Of a stretch of 64,000 nucleotides of DNA, positions 1 through 10,322 are shown piece by piece. Source of the stretch: SLFH01 sp050486265 (lineage in GTDB: Bacteria; Planctomycetota; Phycisphaerae; Phycisphaerales; UBA1924); assembly GCA_050486265.1 (NCBI GenBank), contig JBJHCY010000001.1, forward strand, positions 496,001 to 560,000. The letters run 5' to 3'. The notes beneath the pieces are model-generated. The model searched no databases. It saw only the letters and a list, made by a program, of their open reading frames with translations, and was not told where the DNA came from. Each line of letters starts with the position of its first letter. Position 1 is the first letter of the stretch. The translations under genes and the position numbers were made by a program.

Positions 1-734
1 GAATCGTCGGTGATGTTCTGCGACCCGCAGTAGGCGTACCGCCCGTCGACCACCAGCATTTTGCGATGGTTGCGCAGGTCGATCCTCGAAAACAAAAACC
101 GCAACGGGTTCACCGGCAAGAGCTCGGTCACCTCCGCCCCGGCCTCCCGCAACTTCCGCGGCAGGCCCGAACGCAGAAACGCCCGCGACCCCGCGCCGTC
201 CACCGCGACACGCACATTCACGCCGCGCCCGGCCGCCCGCGCCAGCGCGTCAACAAGCTCCAGCGGCTTGCCCGAGGGCTGGAAGATGTAGGTCAGCAGG
301 TGGCAATGGTCCTCGGCCCTGTCGATGTCGGCGATCATCGCGTCCAGCGTCGCCGCGGCGTCGGTGTGCAGCGTCAGATCGTTGCCCGTCAACGCCGGCG
401 TGTGGCAGAGCGTCGAGCCCAGATCCGCCAGGTGCTTGAAGCGTGCGGCTTCGTCTCGCCACACCCGCTCCTCATGGGCCCAGAGCCGCATCGCCGCCGG
501 CTCGATCGCCCGCTCGGCCTCTTCGAGCTTCTTCACCCGGCGCGAACCCAGCCGGAGCTCGCCGATCAGCAGATACAGCACCATCCCCGCAACGGGCACG
601 AAAAGCACCAGCAGCAGCCACGCGTGGGTGTTCCCGAGAGGCTGGCGGCGCATGACAACCCGTGCCGCCAGGACGAGCTGGCAGGTGATATGCAGCACCA
701 GCGAAGCGACGGGCCACCAGGTCGAGAACGGCAT
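1..734 (-). CDS. cls: Cardiolipin synthase (phospholipase D family), C-terminus outside window
   Basis: This is the N-terminal 244 residues of a membrane phospholipase-D-type cardiolipin synthase, which would condense two phosphatidylglycerols or a related donor at the inner membrane. Two hydrophobic segments (about residues 4-30 and 38-58) form the usual N-terminal anchor. They are followed by a linker and the first PLD half, where the HxKxxxxD catalytic motif reads HRKMLVVD near residue 223 and is followed by the typical YCGSQNITD. The second HKD half lies beyond the left edge. The start is the only ATG that keeps the membrane anchor. The family assignment is firm; the substrate is inferred from family. 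Confidence 0.9.
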   Translation of the reverse strand, partial: MPFSTWWPVASLVLHITCQLVLAARVVMRRQPLGNTHAWLLLVLFVPVAGMVLYLLIGELRLGSRRVKKLEEAERAIEPAAMRLWAHEERVWRDEAARFKHLADLGSTLCHTPALTGNDLTLHTDAAATLDAMIADIDRAEDHCHLLTYIFQPSGKPLELVDALARAAGRGVNVRVAVDGAGSRAFLRSGLPRKLREAGAEVTELLPVNPLRFLFSRIDLRNHRKMLVVDGRYAYCGSQNITDD

Positions 735-767
735 GGTTCGATGTTACGGGGGGCCGGTGGCGGTCGC

Positions 768-1373
768 TCAGCGCCGCACAAAATACCAGAACGGCGCCGC
801 AACGATCACGAGCGAAACCAGCAGCACGAACAGCATCAGATAGAACAGCCTGCGGGCCGCCCGCTCGCCTTCCTCAGGGAGCGCGGGATGGTCGTTGGGC
901 AGGGCGGAGAAATTCTTCTTTGTGACCCCCGCGGCCGCGATCAGAAGGGTCAGGCAGGAGCCGATCGAGAGCCATGTCCACCACGGCAACCAGCCGTACA
1001 TCGGAACGAAGCTGATGAGGATGGTCACCGGAAGCCCCATGCTTTGCAGATCGGGAGAAATCCTGTACCAGTGGATCAGTTCGTACAGGTGCCAGAACAA
1101 CGCACCGATGAAGTACAACGCGCTGAGCACCAGCAGCCCGAGGGTCATCCGCCGGATCCAGCGCCTGGAATCGATCACCCAGCAACCGACGAACCCGGAC
1201 CGGAGCCCGAACCCGCACTCCGGGCAGGCCGGAACGCCTTGCGAGCCCGTGGCGTAGCGGCAGCGGGGGCAGACGAGCGCCGCGGAAGGCTGCTCGGTCG
1301 GCGCATGAAGCTCCGGCTTCCCGGCATCGCAAGGGCCGGGCTCGGTAGGACTTAAGACTGGTTCTTCCGGCAT
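768..1373 (-). CDS. Membrane protein with N-terminal zinc ribbon
   Basis: The 201-residue product has a CxxC...CxxC zinc-ribbon pattern (C35, C38, C50, C53) in the style of 'CPRCRY...CPECGF'. About four hydrophobic segments follow (near 76-94, 114-131, 133-150 and 176-197). Planctomycetes carry many membrane proteins with this N-terminal ribbon, so it probably sits in the inner membrane with the ribbon in the cytoplasm. No catalytic motif is visible. It lies 33 bases upstream of the cardiolipin synthase on the same strand, so the two may be co-transcribed. Function unknown. Confidence 0.72.
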   Translation of the reverse strand: MPEEPVLSPTEPGPCDAGKPELHAPTEQPSAALVCPRCRYATGSQGVPACPECGFGLRSGFVGCWVIDSRRWIRRMTLGLLVLSALYFIGALFWHLYELIHWYRISPDLQSMGLPVTILISFVPMYGWLPWWTWLSIGSCLTLLIAAAGVTKKNFSALPNDHPALPEEGERAARRLFYLMLFVLLVSLVIVAAPFWYFVRR

Positions 1374-1483
1374 CGCGCGTCCCCGCGGTTGAGTTCAGAT
1401 CCCCGACGACTCGTCCTCGGGGCGTGCCCGAACAGCATACCGAAACGGGGCGTGCTCTCCAAGAACTCGCAAAGCCGCAGAAT

Positions 1484-2029
1484 TCACCCCAGAAGCGCCA
1501 CCAGCCTTAACTTCAGCAGCCACCCGGCGAGCTCCATCACGAAGACCGTCACGGCGGCGCAAGGCGCGGCCAAGACCACAAACAGACCCGTCCGCAGCTT
1601 GCCAGGCCGCAGGCGGGAGAGCCAGGCGCGGACGACGGCGAGTATCACAATCCAGCCGACCGGTCCGGCCGGCACCAGCAACGGGATAAGCACGATCACA
1701 AGCCACGCGCGGGGCAGTTTCTGTCGCACCACCCCGGTGCACGCAAACCTGACCGAGTACGCCGCCCACAGTCCGATCCCACAGACGATCCGCATCATGT
1801 TCGAGGCGTCGCTCGCCGGGAAGCCCCAGTCTTGCACCGGATCGAGCGAATGAATAACCACAAGCAGCACCGCCGTCACGCCGATGAACGACCAGAGAAT
1901 CACCAGCGTCGGCACGCCGAGGAATGCGCTCGCCATCAGAGGTTCGGGTGGATGGGGGTCCGTCGCGGGCGTGCTGATCGTCAACTTCGTCTTTGAAAGC
2001 GGGAGGTGTCGATGCAATCCGAATCTCAT
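1484..2029 (-). CDS. Small multi-pass membrane protein, unknown function
   Basis: The 181-residue product has about four hydrophobic segments after a polar N-terminus. The ATG overlaps the stop codon of the upstream gene as ATGA, which argues for translational coupling and for this longer start. A shorter start at 1936 (MASAFLG) would begin directly at the first membrane segment and cannot be excluded. No conserved motif is recognised. It probably forms a two-gene unit with the upstream hypothetical gene. Confidence 0.62.
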   Translation of the reverse strand: MRFGLHRHLPLSKTKLTISTPATDPHPPEPLMASAFLGVPTLVILWSFIGVTAVLLVVIHSLDPVQDWGFPASDASNMMRIVCGIGLWAAYSVRFACTGVVRQKLPRAWLVIVLIPLLVPAGPVGWIVILAVVRAWLSRLRPGKLRTGLFVVLAAPCAAVTVFVMELAGWLLKLRLVALLG

Positions 2030-2769
2030 GTCCTGTCGTGTTCACAGGCTCGGTGTGCAAGCTCCGCTGCGTCGGTCGCGGTTCGGTCTGTCAACGAGGA
2101 CCACGGCAGAAGGAACTCAAAGTCTTCCGATCCATCGGGTTGCGTGAGGTCGGACGGCTCGGGCTCGATGCGCTCGAAGCATGCGCGTGCGCAAGCCACC
2201 AGCAGGATCGGCGTGCAGAACGGACGGCGTGCGCAGAAGATCGCCGCGTTGCCGTCCGGATCTGGCGGCGTGATGGCGGGCCACGGGACCAAGCCGGTGG
2301 CGTCGAGATGATCAACGGGCACGCCCTCGCGGGCGAGGCAGTTGATCGCGGCGATGTTGATGGTCGCGAGCGACGCGGCGGCGCACCGGCCTCCGATGAG
2401 CGAACCAGCGATGGTGATCGCTTGAAGCGCGACATGCAGGTCCACGCCGTTCGTGCAGTGGACTTCTTCGTGCTGGATCATGGTTGTAGCGATGAGATGC
2501 GCGTACGCGCTGTTCGATGCGTCGGCCTGCGATCGCTGTGCCGCGCGGAGGTAGCGATGCAGGTAGTAGCGCAGGTTATCCCAGCGGTCGTCGGTGTGCG
2601 GAATTGAGACGGGCTGCGGGACGCGGATGTCTTCGCGCAGCACGGCGACGAGGGACTGGAGCGATCGGGCGTCTTGGTCGTCGAGAAATCCAGAGAATGA
2701 CCGGAGGCGCTCGGTGTCGATCCCCCGGTAAGCGTCTGTCGGGATTGGGGCGTGCGGCGTGTTCGTCAT
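2026..2769 (-). CDS. Hypothetical protein
   Basis: The 247-residue soluble-looking product has a helical middle part and several cysteines and histidines but no recognised domain. The start MTNTPHAP is preferred because upstream in-frame residues come from translated palindromic DNA. Its stop codon overlaps the start of the downstream membrane-protein gene, so the two are probably translated together. Base composition matches the host genome. No function is proposed. Confidence 0.6.
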   Translation of the reverse strand: MTNTPHAPIPTDAYRGIDTERLRSFSGFLDDQDARSLQSLVAVLREDIRVPQPVSIPHTDDRWDNLRYYLHRYLRAAQRSQADASNSAYAHLIATTMIQHEEVHCTNGVDLHVALQAITIAGSLIGGRCAAASLATINIAAINCLAREGVPVDHLDATGLVPWPAITPPDPDGNAAIFCARRPFCTPILLVACARACFERIEPEPSDLTQPDGSEDFEFLLPWSSLTDRTATDAAELAHRACEHDRT

Positions 2770-2783
2770 TGCGCGGATGTCCT

Positions 2784-2885
2784 CCGCTCCTTCGGAGCGG
2801 TGGTGTATGGGGGACTGTCCACGGGTTGCGCTCGGCCTTCGGCCTCGCTCCACCCGTGGCTACATTCTTTGCGCCCCGTTGGGGC
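2784..2885. repeat. Composite palindromic intergenic element (REP-like)
   Basis: Three hairpins lie in a row. CCGCTCC-TTC-GGAGCGG spans 2784-2800. A larger stem has outer arms CCACGGGT/ACCCGTGG (2819-2826 and 2852-2859) with inner GCG/CGC and GGCC-TTC-GGCC pairs. GCCCC-GTT-GGGGC spans 2873-2885. No coding signal crosses it. Similar phrases are scattered between genes in planctomycetes as far as I recall, so a dispersed repeat is the likeliest reading. Confidence 0.6.
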
Positions 2886-2950
2886 TTGATGCAGTTAAAC
2901 GCTGCTTCTGCGGCAGGCATTTGGCGGGCGTTGGTTGTCTTGCATCGAGC

Positions 2951-3271
2951 TCACTTTCCACTCGCCTTAGGGCGCAGCCCCTCAAGATCATCAAGCTCCA
3001 CCATCCGCGACTCAGCATGCCACTTCGGCACCGCAACGCACGCGGCATCGAGCTGCTCCTCTGTCAGCGAGTCCGCCTCGGCGTCGGTCAGCCGCCGCAG
3101 ATGCCAGGCACGGTTCAGGTTGCTCTGGATCTGCTCGAACGCGATCGCGAGCGGGATGATGTCGTCGGACTCGTACTCATCGGCCTCGATCGCTCGACGA
3201 AGTTCTTCGGCCGCGGCCTCCGCATCGAGCAGGTGCATGCACATCGCGTTTGTGTTGAATGTCTCGGGCAT
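2951..3271 (-). CDS. Hypothetical protein
   Basis: The 106-residue acidic, helical product (MPETFNTNAM...) contains a central ALE/ADEYESDD stretch and no recognisable domain. The chosen ATG removes an implausible Arg/Cys-rich N-terminal extension. It sits alone between the palindromic element and the polyprenyl synthase gene. It could be a small regulatory or adaptor protein, but nothing in the sequence shows this. Confidence 0.5.
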   Translation of the reverse strand: MPETFNTNAMCMHLLDAEAAAEELRRAIEADEYESDDIIPLAIAFEQIQSNLNRAWHLRRLTDAEADSLTEEQLDAACVAVPKWHAESRMVELDDLEGLRPKASGK

Positions 3272-3364
3272 GGTTCCGGCCTCCGATCGGTTCGGAACCA
3301 TCGTACAGCAAGCCCGCGGCTCCTCCAAGCCTCAAGATGGATGCGGAAAGAGGCCGGCACCCCG

Positions 3365-4390
3365 TCAAAACGCCCGCTGCACCACCGCGTCGGCCATACG
3401 CCCCAGATACCGCTTCGGGCCCGAGTCGGCCAGCGGCGTCAGCAGCGAGCGGGCCTCGTCCACCAGCGATTCGGCCGCGAGCCTCGCACGCTCGATCGCC
3501 CCGTCCTCGCGCAGCACCGCAACCAGTTCGCCCGGCGCGGCTTCGTCGCCCTCTGCCGCACGCTTGAGCAGGCGGAGCGTCGCGGCCCGACGCCGCGGCT
3601 CGGCCCCGGCGAGGTGGTCGATGATGGGGTAGGTCAGCTTGCCCTTTTCCAGGTCCTTGCCCACGCTCTTGCCGACCACGCCTTCCTCGCCCGTCAGGTC
3701 GAGCAGGTCGTCCTGGATCTGGAACGCAAGCCCCAGCAGCCGCCCGAAACGGTCCATGCCCGAGGCGAGCTGTTCGTCCGCCCCGCCTCGGCGTGCGCCC
3801 AGGCGGCAGGCGACGCCGATCAGCGCCGCCGTCTTGCGATCGAGGATCTCGCGGTAGGTTTCCATGTCCAGGCTGAGGTTGTCGCGGTTGGCGAGCTGCA
3901 AAAGCTCGCCGGCGCAGAGCGTCATGCTCACCTCACCGATCGCCCGCGAGGGGTACGGGTCATCGAGCATCGAGCAGAGGTGGTACGCCGAGGCGATCAG
4001 CAGATCGCCCAGGATCACCGCCGTCTCGTTGCCGTGGAGGAAGTTGACCGTCTGCCCCCGCCTCCGCACCGCGGCTTCGTCGAGCACATCGTCGTGCACG
4101 AGCGTCGCCATGTGCACCATCTCGCAGACCGCCCCGAGCACGATCAAATCTTCGCTGATGCTCGCCCGCGGGTCGTCTGGCGTCGGCGAGCAGGCCATCC
4201 CCGAAAGCACGACCAACGCCGGGCGGAGCATCTTGCCGCGATACCGCTCGATGTGACGCACCAGGTCGTTCACCGGCAGCAGATCGGAGGCGAGATGCGC
4301 GTCGAACCGCTCGGCGACCCGCTCGAGCGCACCGGCAAGGACCCCGTGCACCGGGGCGAGATCGTCGGGAATGTCGAGCAGGGAGTGCAT
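3365..4390 (-). CDS. Polyprenyl diphosphate synthase (long-chain trans-isoprenyl type)
   Basis: The 341-residue protein belongs to the trans-isoprenyl diphosphate synthases, which add isopentenyl diphosphate to an allylic primer to make the side chain of respiratory quinones. Both aspartate-rich motifs are present: DDVLDEAAVRRRGQTVN near residue 99 and QIQDDLLDLTGEEG near residue 225. The upstream GKMLRPALV substrate-binding segment is also there. Length and motif spacing fit octaprenyl/heptaprenyl synthases (IspB/HepT) better than short-chain FPP/GGPP synthases, but chain length cannot be read reliably. It is a single-gene unit on the minus strand. Confidence 0.9.
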   Translation of the reverse strand: MHSLLDIPDDLAPVHGVLAGALERVAERFDAHLASDLLPVNDLVRHIERYRGKMLRPALVVLSGMACSPTPDDPRASISEDLIVLGAVCEMVHMATLVHDDVLDEAAVRRRGQTVNFLHGNETAVILGDLLIASAYHLCSMLDDPYPSRAIGEVSMTLCAGELLQLANRDNLSLDMETYREILDRKTAALIGVACRLGARRGGADEQLASGMDRFGRLLGLAFQIQDDLLDLTGEEGVVGKSVGKDLEKGKLTYPIIDHLAGAEPRRRAATLRLLKRAAEGDEAAPGELVAVLREDGAIERARLAAESLVDEARSLLTPLADSGPKRYLGRMADAVVQRAF

Positions 4391-4477
4391 GCAGGTGGGC
4401 GCTGGGTGCGGGGCGCTGGGTCTTCGTTTTCGGGGCGCTCATGGACGCGGGAACGGCCTCTGAGGCGGTCGGGCTCC

Positions 4478-4505
4478 CGGCTCCCTGCGCCCGGCTCCCT
4501 GCGCC
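4478..4505. repeat. Two direct copies of a 14-bp unit
   Basis: The unit CGGCTCCCTGCGCC occurs twice head to tail in the short gap between the polyprenyl synthase and methyltransferase genes. It may be a remnant of a longer tandem array. No function is evident. Confidence 0.6.
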
Positions 4506-4512
4506 CGATATC

Positions 4513-5388
4513 TCATTTCTCCGCCGTGATATAGCAGATATACCCCGCGTCGGCGGTGCCTTCCTCGGTCGCCTCGAACTCGCCGTTGCCGCCGGCGAAG
4601 CCCTCCTCGTCCTCCTCCTCGTCGACGCCCTCCCAGTAGACGGTGGTCTTCTTGAAGCCGGCCTCTTCGAGGATCTCGCGGATCTCCGGCAGGCTCCAGA
4701 GACGCCAGGAATAGGTGAACGCGTTGCGCATCTCCGTGCCGTCCTTGAACTTGAAGTGGATGGCGCAATCCACGCGGCCGGAGATCGGGTTGTATTTCTG
4801 CTGGTCCCAGATGTAGGTGAACTTCCCGCCCTCGACCTCGCGCTCCTCCTCCTGCTCCATGTACGCCTCGTAGCCCCCGAAGTGGTCGAGGAAGAAAACG
4901 CCGTCGGAGACCAGCGACTCGCGGACGCGCTCGAAATACCGGCGCATCGTCTTGCGGTCCATGAACAGCCAGTAGCTGAAGTTCATCGCCAAAACGATGT
5001 CCATCTTGCCCGTCCCGGGCCCGGGGTCGAGCACATCGCGCTCGAGCAGTTTCACCCGCTCGCGCTGGCCCGGCTTCAGCCTCGCGAAGTTGTGCTCGCG
5101 CCCCCACGCGAGGGGGTCGGGGTCGATATCCAGCCCCACGGCGGTGTTGGTCTTTCGCCGCGAGACCCACTCGCAGGAGGTGTTGCCGGTCCCGCAGAAG
5201 TCTTCTCTAAGACGCTCGGCCTTGCGCTTGCGCATGGCCTGGAAGGTCTCGTCGACGAAGTCGATCTCGGACTCGACATTCTGGACCGCGAGCTGGTACA
5301 GCTCGTGGCGGTCGGCGTTGGCGGCGGTGTACTTCCGCTTGGGCTTGGCGCCCTTGCGGCTGTCGGATCGGGTCATGGTCGTGCTCAT
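4513..5388 (-). CDS. Class I SAM-dependent methyltransferase (paralogue 1 of 3)
   Basis: The 291-residue protein is a Rossmann-fold methyltransferase. Motif I reads LREDFCGTGNTSCEW and the acidic loop is GLDIDPDPLAWG. Post-I and motif IV regions read DIVLAMNFSYW, and the C-terminal half carries YSWRLWSLPEIREILEEAGF. It shares the N-terminal HELYQLAVQ-type segment, the DFCG motif, the NFS motif and the WRLW...E...F module with the products at 41099-41872 and 42076-42837, so the three are paralogues. It alone has a Lys/Arg-rich N-terminus and a very acidic C-terminal insert (EGVDEEEDEEG). The substrate is unknown. Confidence 0.8.
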   Translation of the reverse strand: MSTTMTRSDSRKGAKPKRKYTAANADRHELYQLAVQNVESEIDFVDETFQAMRKRKAERLREDFCGTGNTSCEWVSRRKTNTAVGLDIDPDPLAWGREHNFARLKPGQRERVKLLERDVLDPGPGTGKMDIVLAMNFSYWLFMDRKTMRRYFERVRESLVSDGVFFLDHFGGYEAYMEQEEEREVEGGKFTYIWDQQKYNPISGRVDCAIHFKFKDGTEMRNAFTYSWRLWSLPEIREILEEAGFKKTTVYWEGVDEEEDEEGFAGGNGEFEATEEGTADAGYICYITAEK

Positions 5389-5667
5389 AAGGGGGCAACT
5401 CTATCGGACCGGATCGCGCCGGGCCCGCAACCGTGCACAAACACCGCGGGCCCTGTCGGCTGCCCGCCCCAGCCCGGCCCGGATTCGCCGATCTGTAACG
5501 AACCGAGGGCCCCTCCAGGTCGATAGGTACGCGGCGGACCGCGCAGGAGGAACGCGTTTTCAACGCCTTCCCGTGTGGGTCCGAGAACCGGCCCGGGGCG
5601 TCCCGATTCCCCGCGCCTAGACTCGCCGCCCGGGGAGGCGAATCCCCGCCCTTTGGAGGTCTGCCAG

Positions 5668-7014
<1,347 letters not shown>

Positions 7015-7017
7015 GCC

Positions 7018-7761
7018 GTGCCCGCCCAGGCGACGGCACAGGTCCGCTGCTGCGACTGGCTGACGCTCGCGGCCGAGCTGCGGTCCGAACTCGGCCCCGC
7101 CTCGGTCGACCTCGTCTACGCCGACCCCCCGTTCAACACCGGCGAGACCCAGACGGGCCGCACCGGCGCCTACCCCGACCGATGGCCGACCCCGCAGGCC
7201 TGGGTCGCCTGGCTCAGCGAACGGCTGGAACCGACGCTCGACCTGCTCAAGCCGACCGGCTCGATCCTGCTCCACATCGACTGGCGGACGAGCCACCTTG
7301 CCCGGGTGCTGCTCGACGAACTGCTCGGTGAAGACAGGTTTGTCAACCACCTGATCTGGGCGTACGGGCTCGGCGGGTCCTCGCCCCGGCGTTTCGCCAG
7401 AAAGCACGACGACATCCTTTTTTACGCCAAAGACCCGGAGCGCTACTGGTTCCAGGCCCCGATGGTCCCCTCGACGAGCAATCGGATGGCCGGCGCTCCC
7501 AAGAAAGCGACGGATGTGCTCGACATCCCCGCGATCAACAACATGGCCCGCGAGCGGTTGGGGTATCCGACCCAGAAGCCGCTCGCCCTGCTCGAGATCC
7601 TCGTCGGCGCCTGCTCCCCGCCCGGAGGTTTGGTGGTCGATCCTTGCTGCGGCAGCGGCACGACGCTGGTTGCCGCGTCAAAGATCGGTCGTGCCTCCAT
7701 CGGCGCCGATGTCAATCCACAGGCCGTAGAACTCACGAGAAACCGTCTCAACCGCGAATAG
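7018..7761 (+). CDS. Orphan DNA methyltransferase (beta-class N4/N6 type)
   Basis: The 247-residue protein has catalytic motif IV first (DLVYADPPFNTG, near residue 39) and SAM-binding motif I last (VVDPCCGSGTTLVAASKIG, near residue 205). This order defines beta-class amino-methyltransferases that modify adenine N6 or cytosine N4. The DPPF form favours adenine. The protein is short, which leaves little room for a target-recognition domain, and no restriction endonuclease is adjacent, so it is an orphan enzyme, perhaps regulatory. It starts at GTG 3 bases after ugd and is presumably co-transcribed. Recognition site unknown. Confidence 0.85.
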   Translation: MPAQATAQVRCCDWLTLAAELRSELGPASVDLVYADPPFNTGETQTGRTGAYPDRWPTPQAWVAWLSERLEPTLDLLKPTGSILLHIDWRTSHLARVLLDELLGEDRFVNHLIWAYGLGGSSPRRFARKHDDILFYAKDPERYWFQAPMVPSTSNRMAGAPKKATDVLDIPAINNMARERLGYPTQKPLALLEILVGACSPPGGLVVDPCCGSGTTLVAASKIGRASIGADVNPQAVELTRNRLNRE

Positions 7762-7771
7762 ACTAGCTGCC

Positions 7772-8383
7772 ATGGCCCGGCGACTGTTGAGCTTCTACCA
7801 GCGTCACCCGCTGGTCAGCACCAACCTGAATATCCTCGCCTCGGGCGTGCTGGCGATCCTGCTGGCCAAGTGGCCCGTGCAGTGGGTGTCGGACTGGATC
7901 GGCGAGGGGTACAACGGGCTGAAGGTCGTGCTGGCGGCCCTCATCGACGCCGCGTTCGATGTTGCTGTCTACCTCGTGCTGCACTGGATCGCCAACCACT
8001 GGCGGCCCTACGGGTGCCACGACGAGATCGACCAGCACGAGCAGAAGTCCTGGTGGCGCAAATACATCCGATCCGTCTCGGGCATCCAGCTCGAACGCCT
8101 CTTCCTCTTCCCGGTCTTCTACGGCACGGCGATGGGCGGGATGTACGCCCTGATGCACTACGAGATCATGCGCGAGGGGCTGGCCTTCGCGGTCGCGTTC
8201 TTCACCGCCATTTGCGTCACGCGGGTGGTGCACACCATCTACTGGATCAAGACCGGCCGCTTCCGCACCGTGAGGATCGTCATCGACGAATCGGAACTCA
8301 AGACCGCCGGCGGGGACGACGGGCAAGAGCGGTCGCAGTGGGGTGAGGATCCTGCGGGCCCCGGCTCGCAGCGGCGCTTCTAG
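7772..8383 (+). CDS. Conserved membrane protein, unknown function
   Basis: The 203-residue product has about five hydrophobic helices: near residues 18-35, 48-70, 110-127, 130-150 and a shorter one about 155-165. The segments contain several His, Trp and Tyr residues (VLHWIANHW, HTIYWIKTGRF). The C-terminal tail is polar and disordered. It lies 10 bases after the DNA methyltransferase gene and 13 bases before asnB, so it is probably read as part of the same plus-strand run. No known family is recognised. Confidence 0.7.
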   Translation: MARRLLSFYQRHPLVSTNLNILASGVLAILLAKWPVQWVSDWIGEGYNGLKVVLAALIDAAFDVAVYLVLHWIANHWRPYGCHDEIDQHEQKSWWRKYIRSVSGIQLERLFLFPVFYGTAMGGMYALMHYEIMREGLAFAVAFFTAICVTRVVHTIYWIKTGRFRTVRIVIDESELKTAGGDDGQERSQWGEDPAGPGSQRRF

Positions 8384-8396
8384 CTACCCTGCCCGC

Positions 8397-10322
8397 ATGT
8401 GCGGGCTCGGTGTCATCTGGCAGACTCTCCCGCCCGGGGCCGATCCCGGCGCGCAGGTCCCGCATCATTGGCTCGACGCGCTGGACGCTTCGATCGCCCT
8501 GCGCGGCTCCGACGCCTCGGGCCGTCTCCGGCTCGCGAAGCTCGACGCAGAGTCCGGGGAGCGACATCTCGTCGGGATGGTCCACCGCAGGCTGGCGGTC
8601 ATCGATCCCGCCGGCGGCGCACAGCCGATGACGCTGGCGGACCCCGACGATCCCGAAGCCCCGCCCGCTCTCGCGGTCGTCTTCAACGGCTGCATCTACA
8701 ACCACCGCGAACTCAGGGCCGAGCTCGAAGAGGACGGCGCCGACTTCCGATCCGACCACAGCGACACCGAGACCCTCCTGCACGGCTGGCGCGCGTGGGG
8801 CGAGGAACTCCCCGCGAGGCTGCACGGGATGTATGCCTTTGCGGTCTGGGATCCGTCGCGCCCCGGCCTCTTCGTCGCGCGCGACCCGTTCGGCGAGAAG
8901 CCGCTCTTTGCGACGCTGTGGGAGCAAGACGGCGTCCTCACGCGCGCGTGGTGCACCACCCTTCCCGGGCTCGTGCAACTGCGATCGCTGGCGGGGCTCG
9001 GATCCCCGATCGATGGAGAGGGCGTCGCGTCGATGGTCCGCAAGGGGTGGGGGGCCGACGCCTACGCAGACATCCGCCAGTGCGACACAGAACGCACCTC
9101 GGCGATGGGGCGCACGCTCGCCTCGCTCAAGAGCGGCGACCCGCCCGAGGCCTCCGAGCCGCTGACGCTCGACCGGCTCGAAGCCCTGCTCGTCAAGGCC
9201 GTCGAGCGACGCCTCGACGCCGATGTGCCCCTTGGGTGCTTTCTGTCGGGCGGGATCGACTCCTCGTTGATCGCCGCGATGGCGCACAGGGCGAGCGGCG
9301 ATCTCTCGACCTTCTGCGTGCGGATGCCGGAAGCGGCCTACGACGAGTCGCCCTTTGCTCGTCGCGTCGCCGAGCACATCGGGACAGAGCACGAGACGGT
9401 CGAGGTCTCGCCGGACCCGGCCTCGGATCTCGAATCGCTGATCGAGCAGCTCGGCCTGCCTTTCGCCGATTCGTCGCTGCTGGCGACGCACTGGCTCAGC
9501 CGCGCCGTCAAGCAACGGGTCTCGGTGGCGCTCTCGGGCGACGGGGGCGACGAGCTCTTCGCCGGGTACTTCCGCTACCGCGCTGCGGACCTCCTGGCCA
9601 AGTGGGGCCCGCTCCTGCGCCTGCTCCCCGCGTCGCTGCTCCCGGCGCGCGATCCGAAATCCGCTCCGACCTCGGCCCGGCGGCTCATCGTCGCGGCCAA
9701 GACGGGCGGCCCCGCCGAGATCAACACCGTCTTCGACAGACCAACGCTCCGCGCCGTCTTCCCGGAGCTTCGCGGCCGAGCCCCCTCCGGCCCGGCCGAC
9801 GCCGAGGCGCTGCGAGCTGCCGACCTCGTCGATTACCTGCCCGACGACCTCCTGCGCAAGGTCGACACCGCCTCGATGGCCGTCTCGCTGGAGGTCAGGG
9901 CCCCGTTCCTCGACCACGACCTGGCCAGCGCCGCGATCGGCACGCCGACGCATTCCCTCACCCCGCGGGGCGAGCGCAAGGGCCTGCTCCGCGATCTGGC
10001 CCGGCGTCACCTGCCCGAGGAAGTTGTCGATCGGCCCAAACAGGGCTTCGCGGTCCCGATCGGCGTCTGGTTCCGCAACGATTTCGGATCGATGCGTCAA
10101 CTCCTCCGCGATCACCTGCTCGCGGCGGATCCCTTCCCGGGGCTGCCCTTCGAGGCGGACCGGCGGGCGATCGAGCGCCTGCTCAGCGAGCACGACGCGG
10201 CGGGTGAGGCCTCGATCGTGCCGTGGAAGGGCCGTGACCACAGCCAGCGCCTGTATGCGATCCTCGTGCTCTCGATCTGGCTGAAGAGCAAGGCCAAGAC
10301 GCCACCTACCCTGCGGGCATGA
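8397..10322 (+). CDS. asnB: Asparagine synthetase, glutamine-hydrolysing
   Basis: The 641-residue two-domain enzyme converts aspartate and glutamine to asparagine with ATP. The N-terminal glutaminase begins MCGLGVIW, with the nucleophile Cys2 exposed after Met removal, which fixes the start. The synthetase domain has the PP-loop LSGGIDSS near residue 284 and LSGDGGDELFAGYFRY further on. The late KQGFAVPIGVWF segment is typical of AsnB. Paralogues of this family also amidate sugars or peptides in polysaccharide clusters, and nearby ugd makes that possible. The gene overlaps the next one by 4 bases (ATGA). Confidence 0.9.
   Translation: MCGLGVIWQTLPPGADPGAQVPHHWLDALDASIALRGSDASGRLRLAKLDAESGERHLVGMVHRRLAVIDPAGGAQPMTLADPDDPEAPPALAVVFNGCIYNHRELRAELEEDGADFRSDHSDTETLLHGWRAWGEELPARLHGMYAFAVWDPSRPGLFVARDPFGEKPLFATLWEQDGVLTRAWCTTLPGLVQLRSLAGLGSPIDGEGVASMVRKGWGADAYADIRQCDTERTSAMGRTLASLKSGDPPEASEPLTLDRLEALLVKAVERRLDADVPLGCFLSGGIDSSLIAAMAHRASGDLSTFCVRMPEAAYDESPFARRVAEHIGTEHETVEVSPDPASDLESLIEQLGLPFADSSLLATHWLSRAVKQRVSVALSGDGGDELFAGYFRYRAADLLAKWGPLLRLLPASLLPARDPKSAPTSARRLIVAAKTGGPAEINTVFDRPTLRAVFPELRGRAPSGPADAEALRAADLVDYLPDDLLRKVDTASMAVSLEVRAPFLDHDLASAAIGTPTHSLTPRGERKGLLRDLARRHLPEEVVDRPKQGFAVPIGVWFRNDFGSMRQLLRDHLLAADPFPGLPFEADRRAIERLLSEHDAAGEASIVPWKGRDHSQRLYAILVLSIWLKSKAKTPPTLRA

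Noticed and set aside
66..1355. A 429-codon plus-strand open frame near the left edge
   Set aside because: It runs antisense across the cardiolipin synthase and zinc-ribbon membrane genes; its composition (RPRAVHRDTH-like) is that of a GC-rich shadow.
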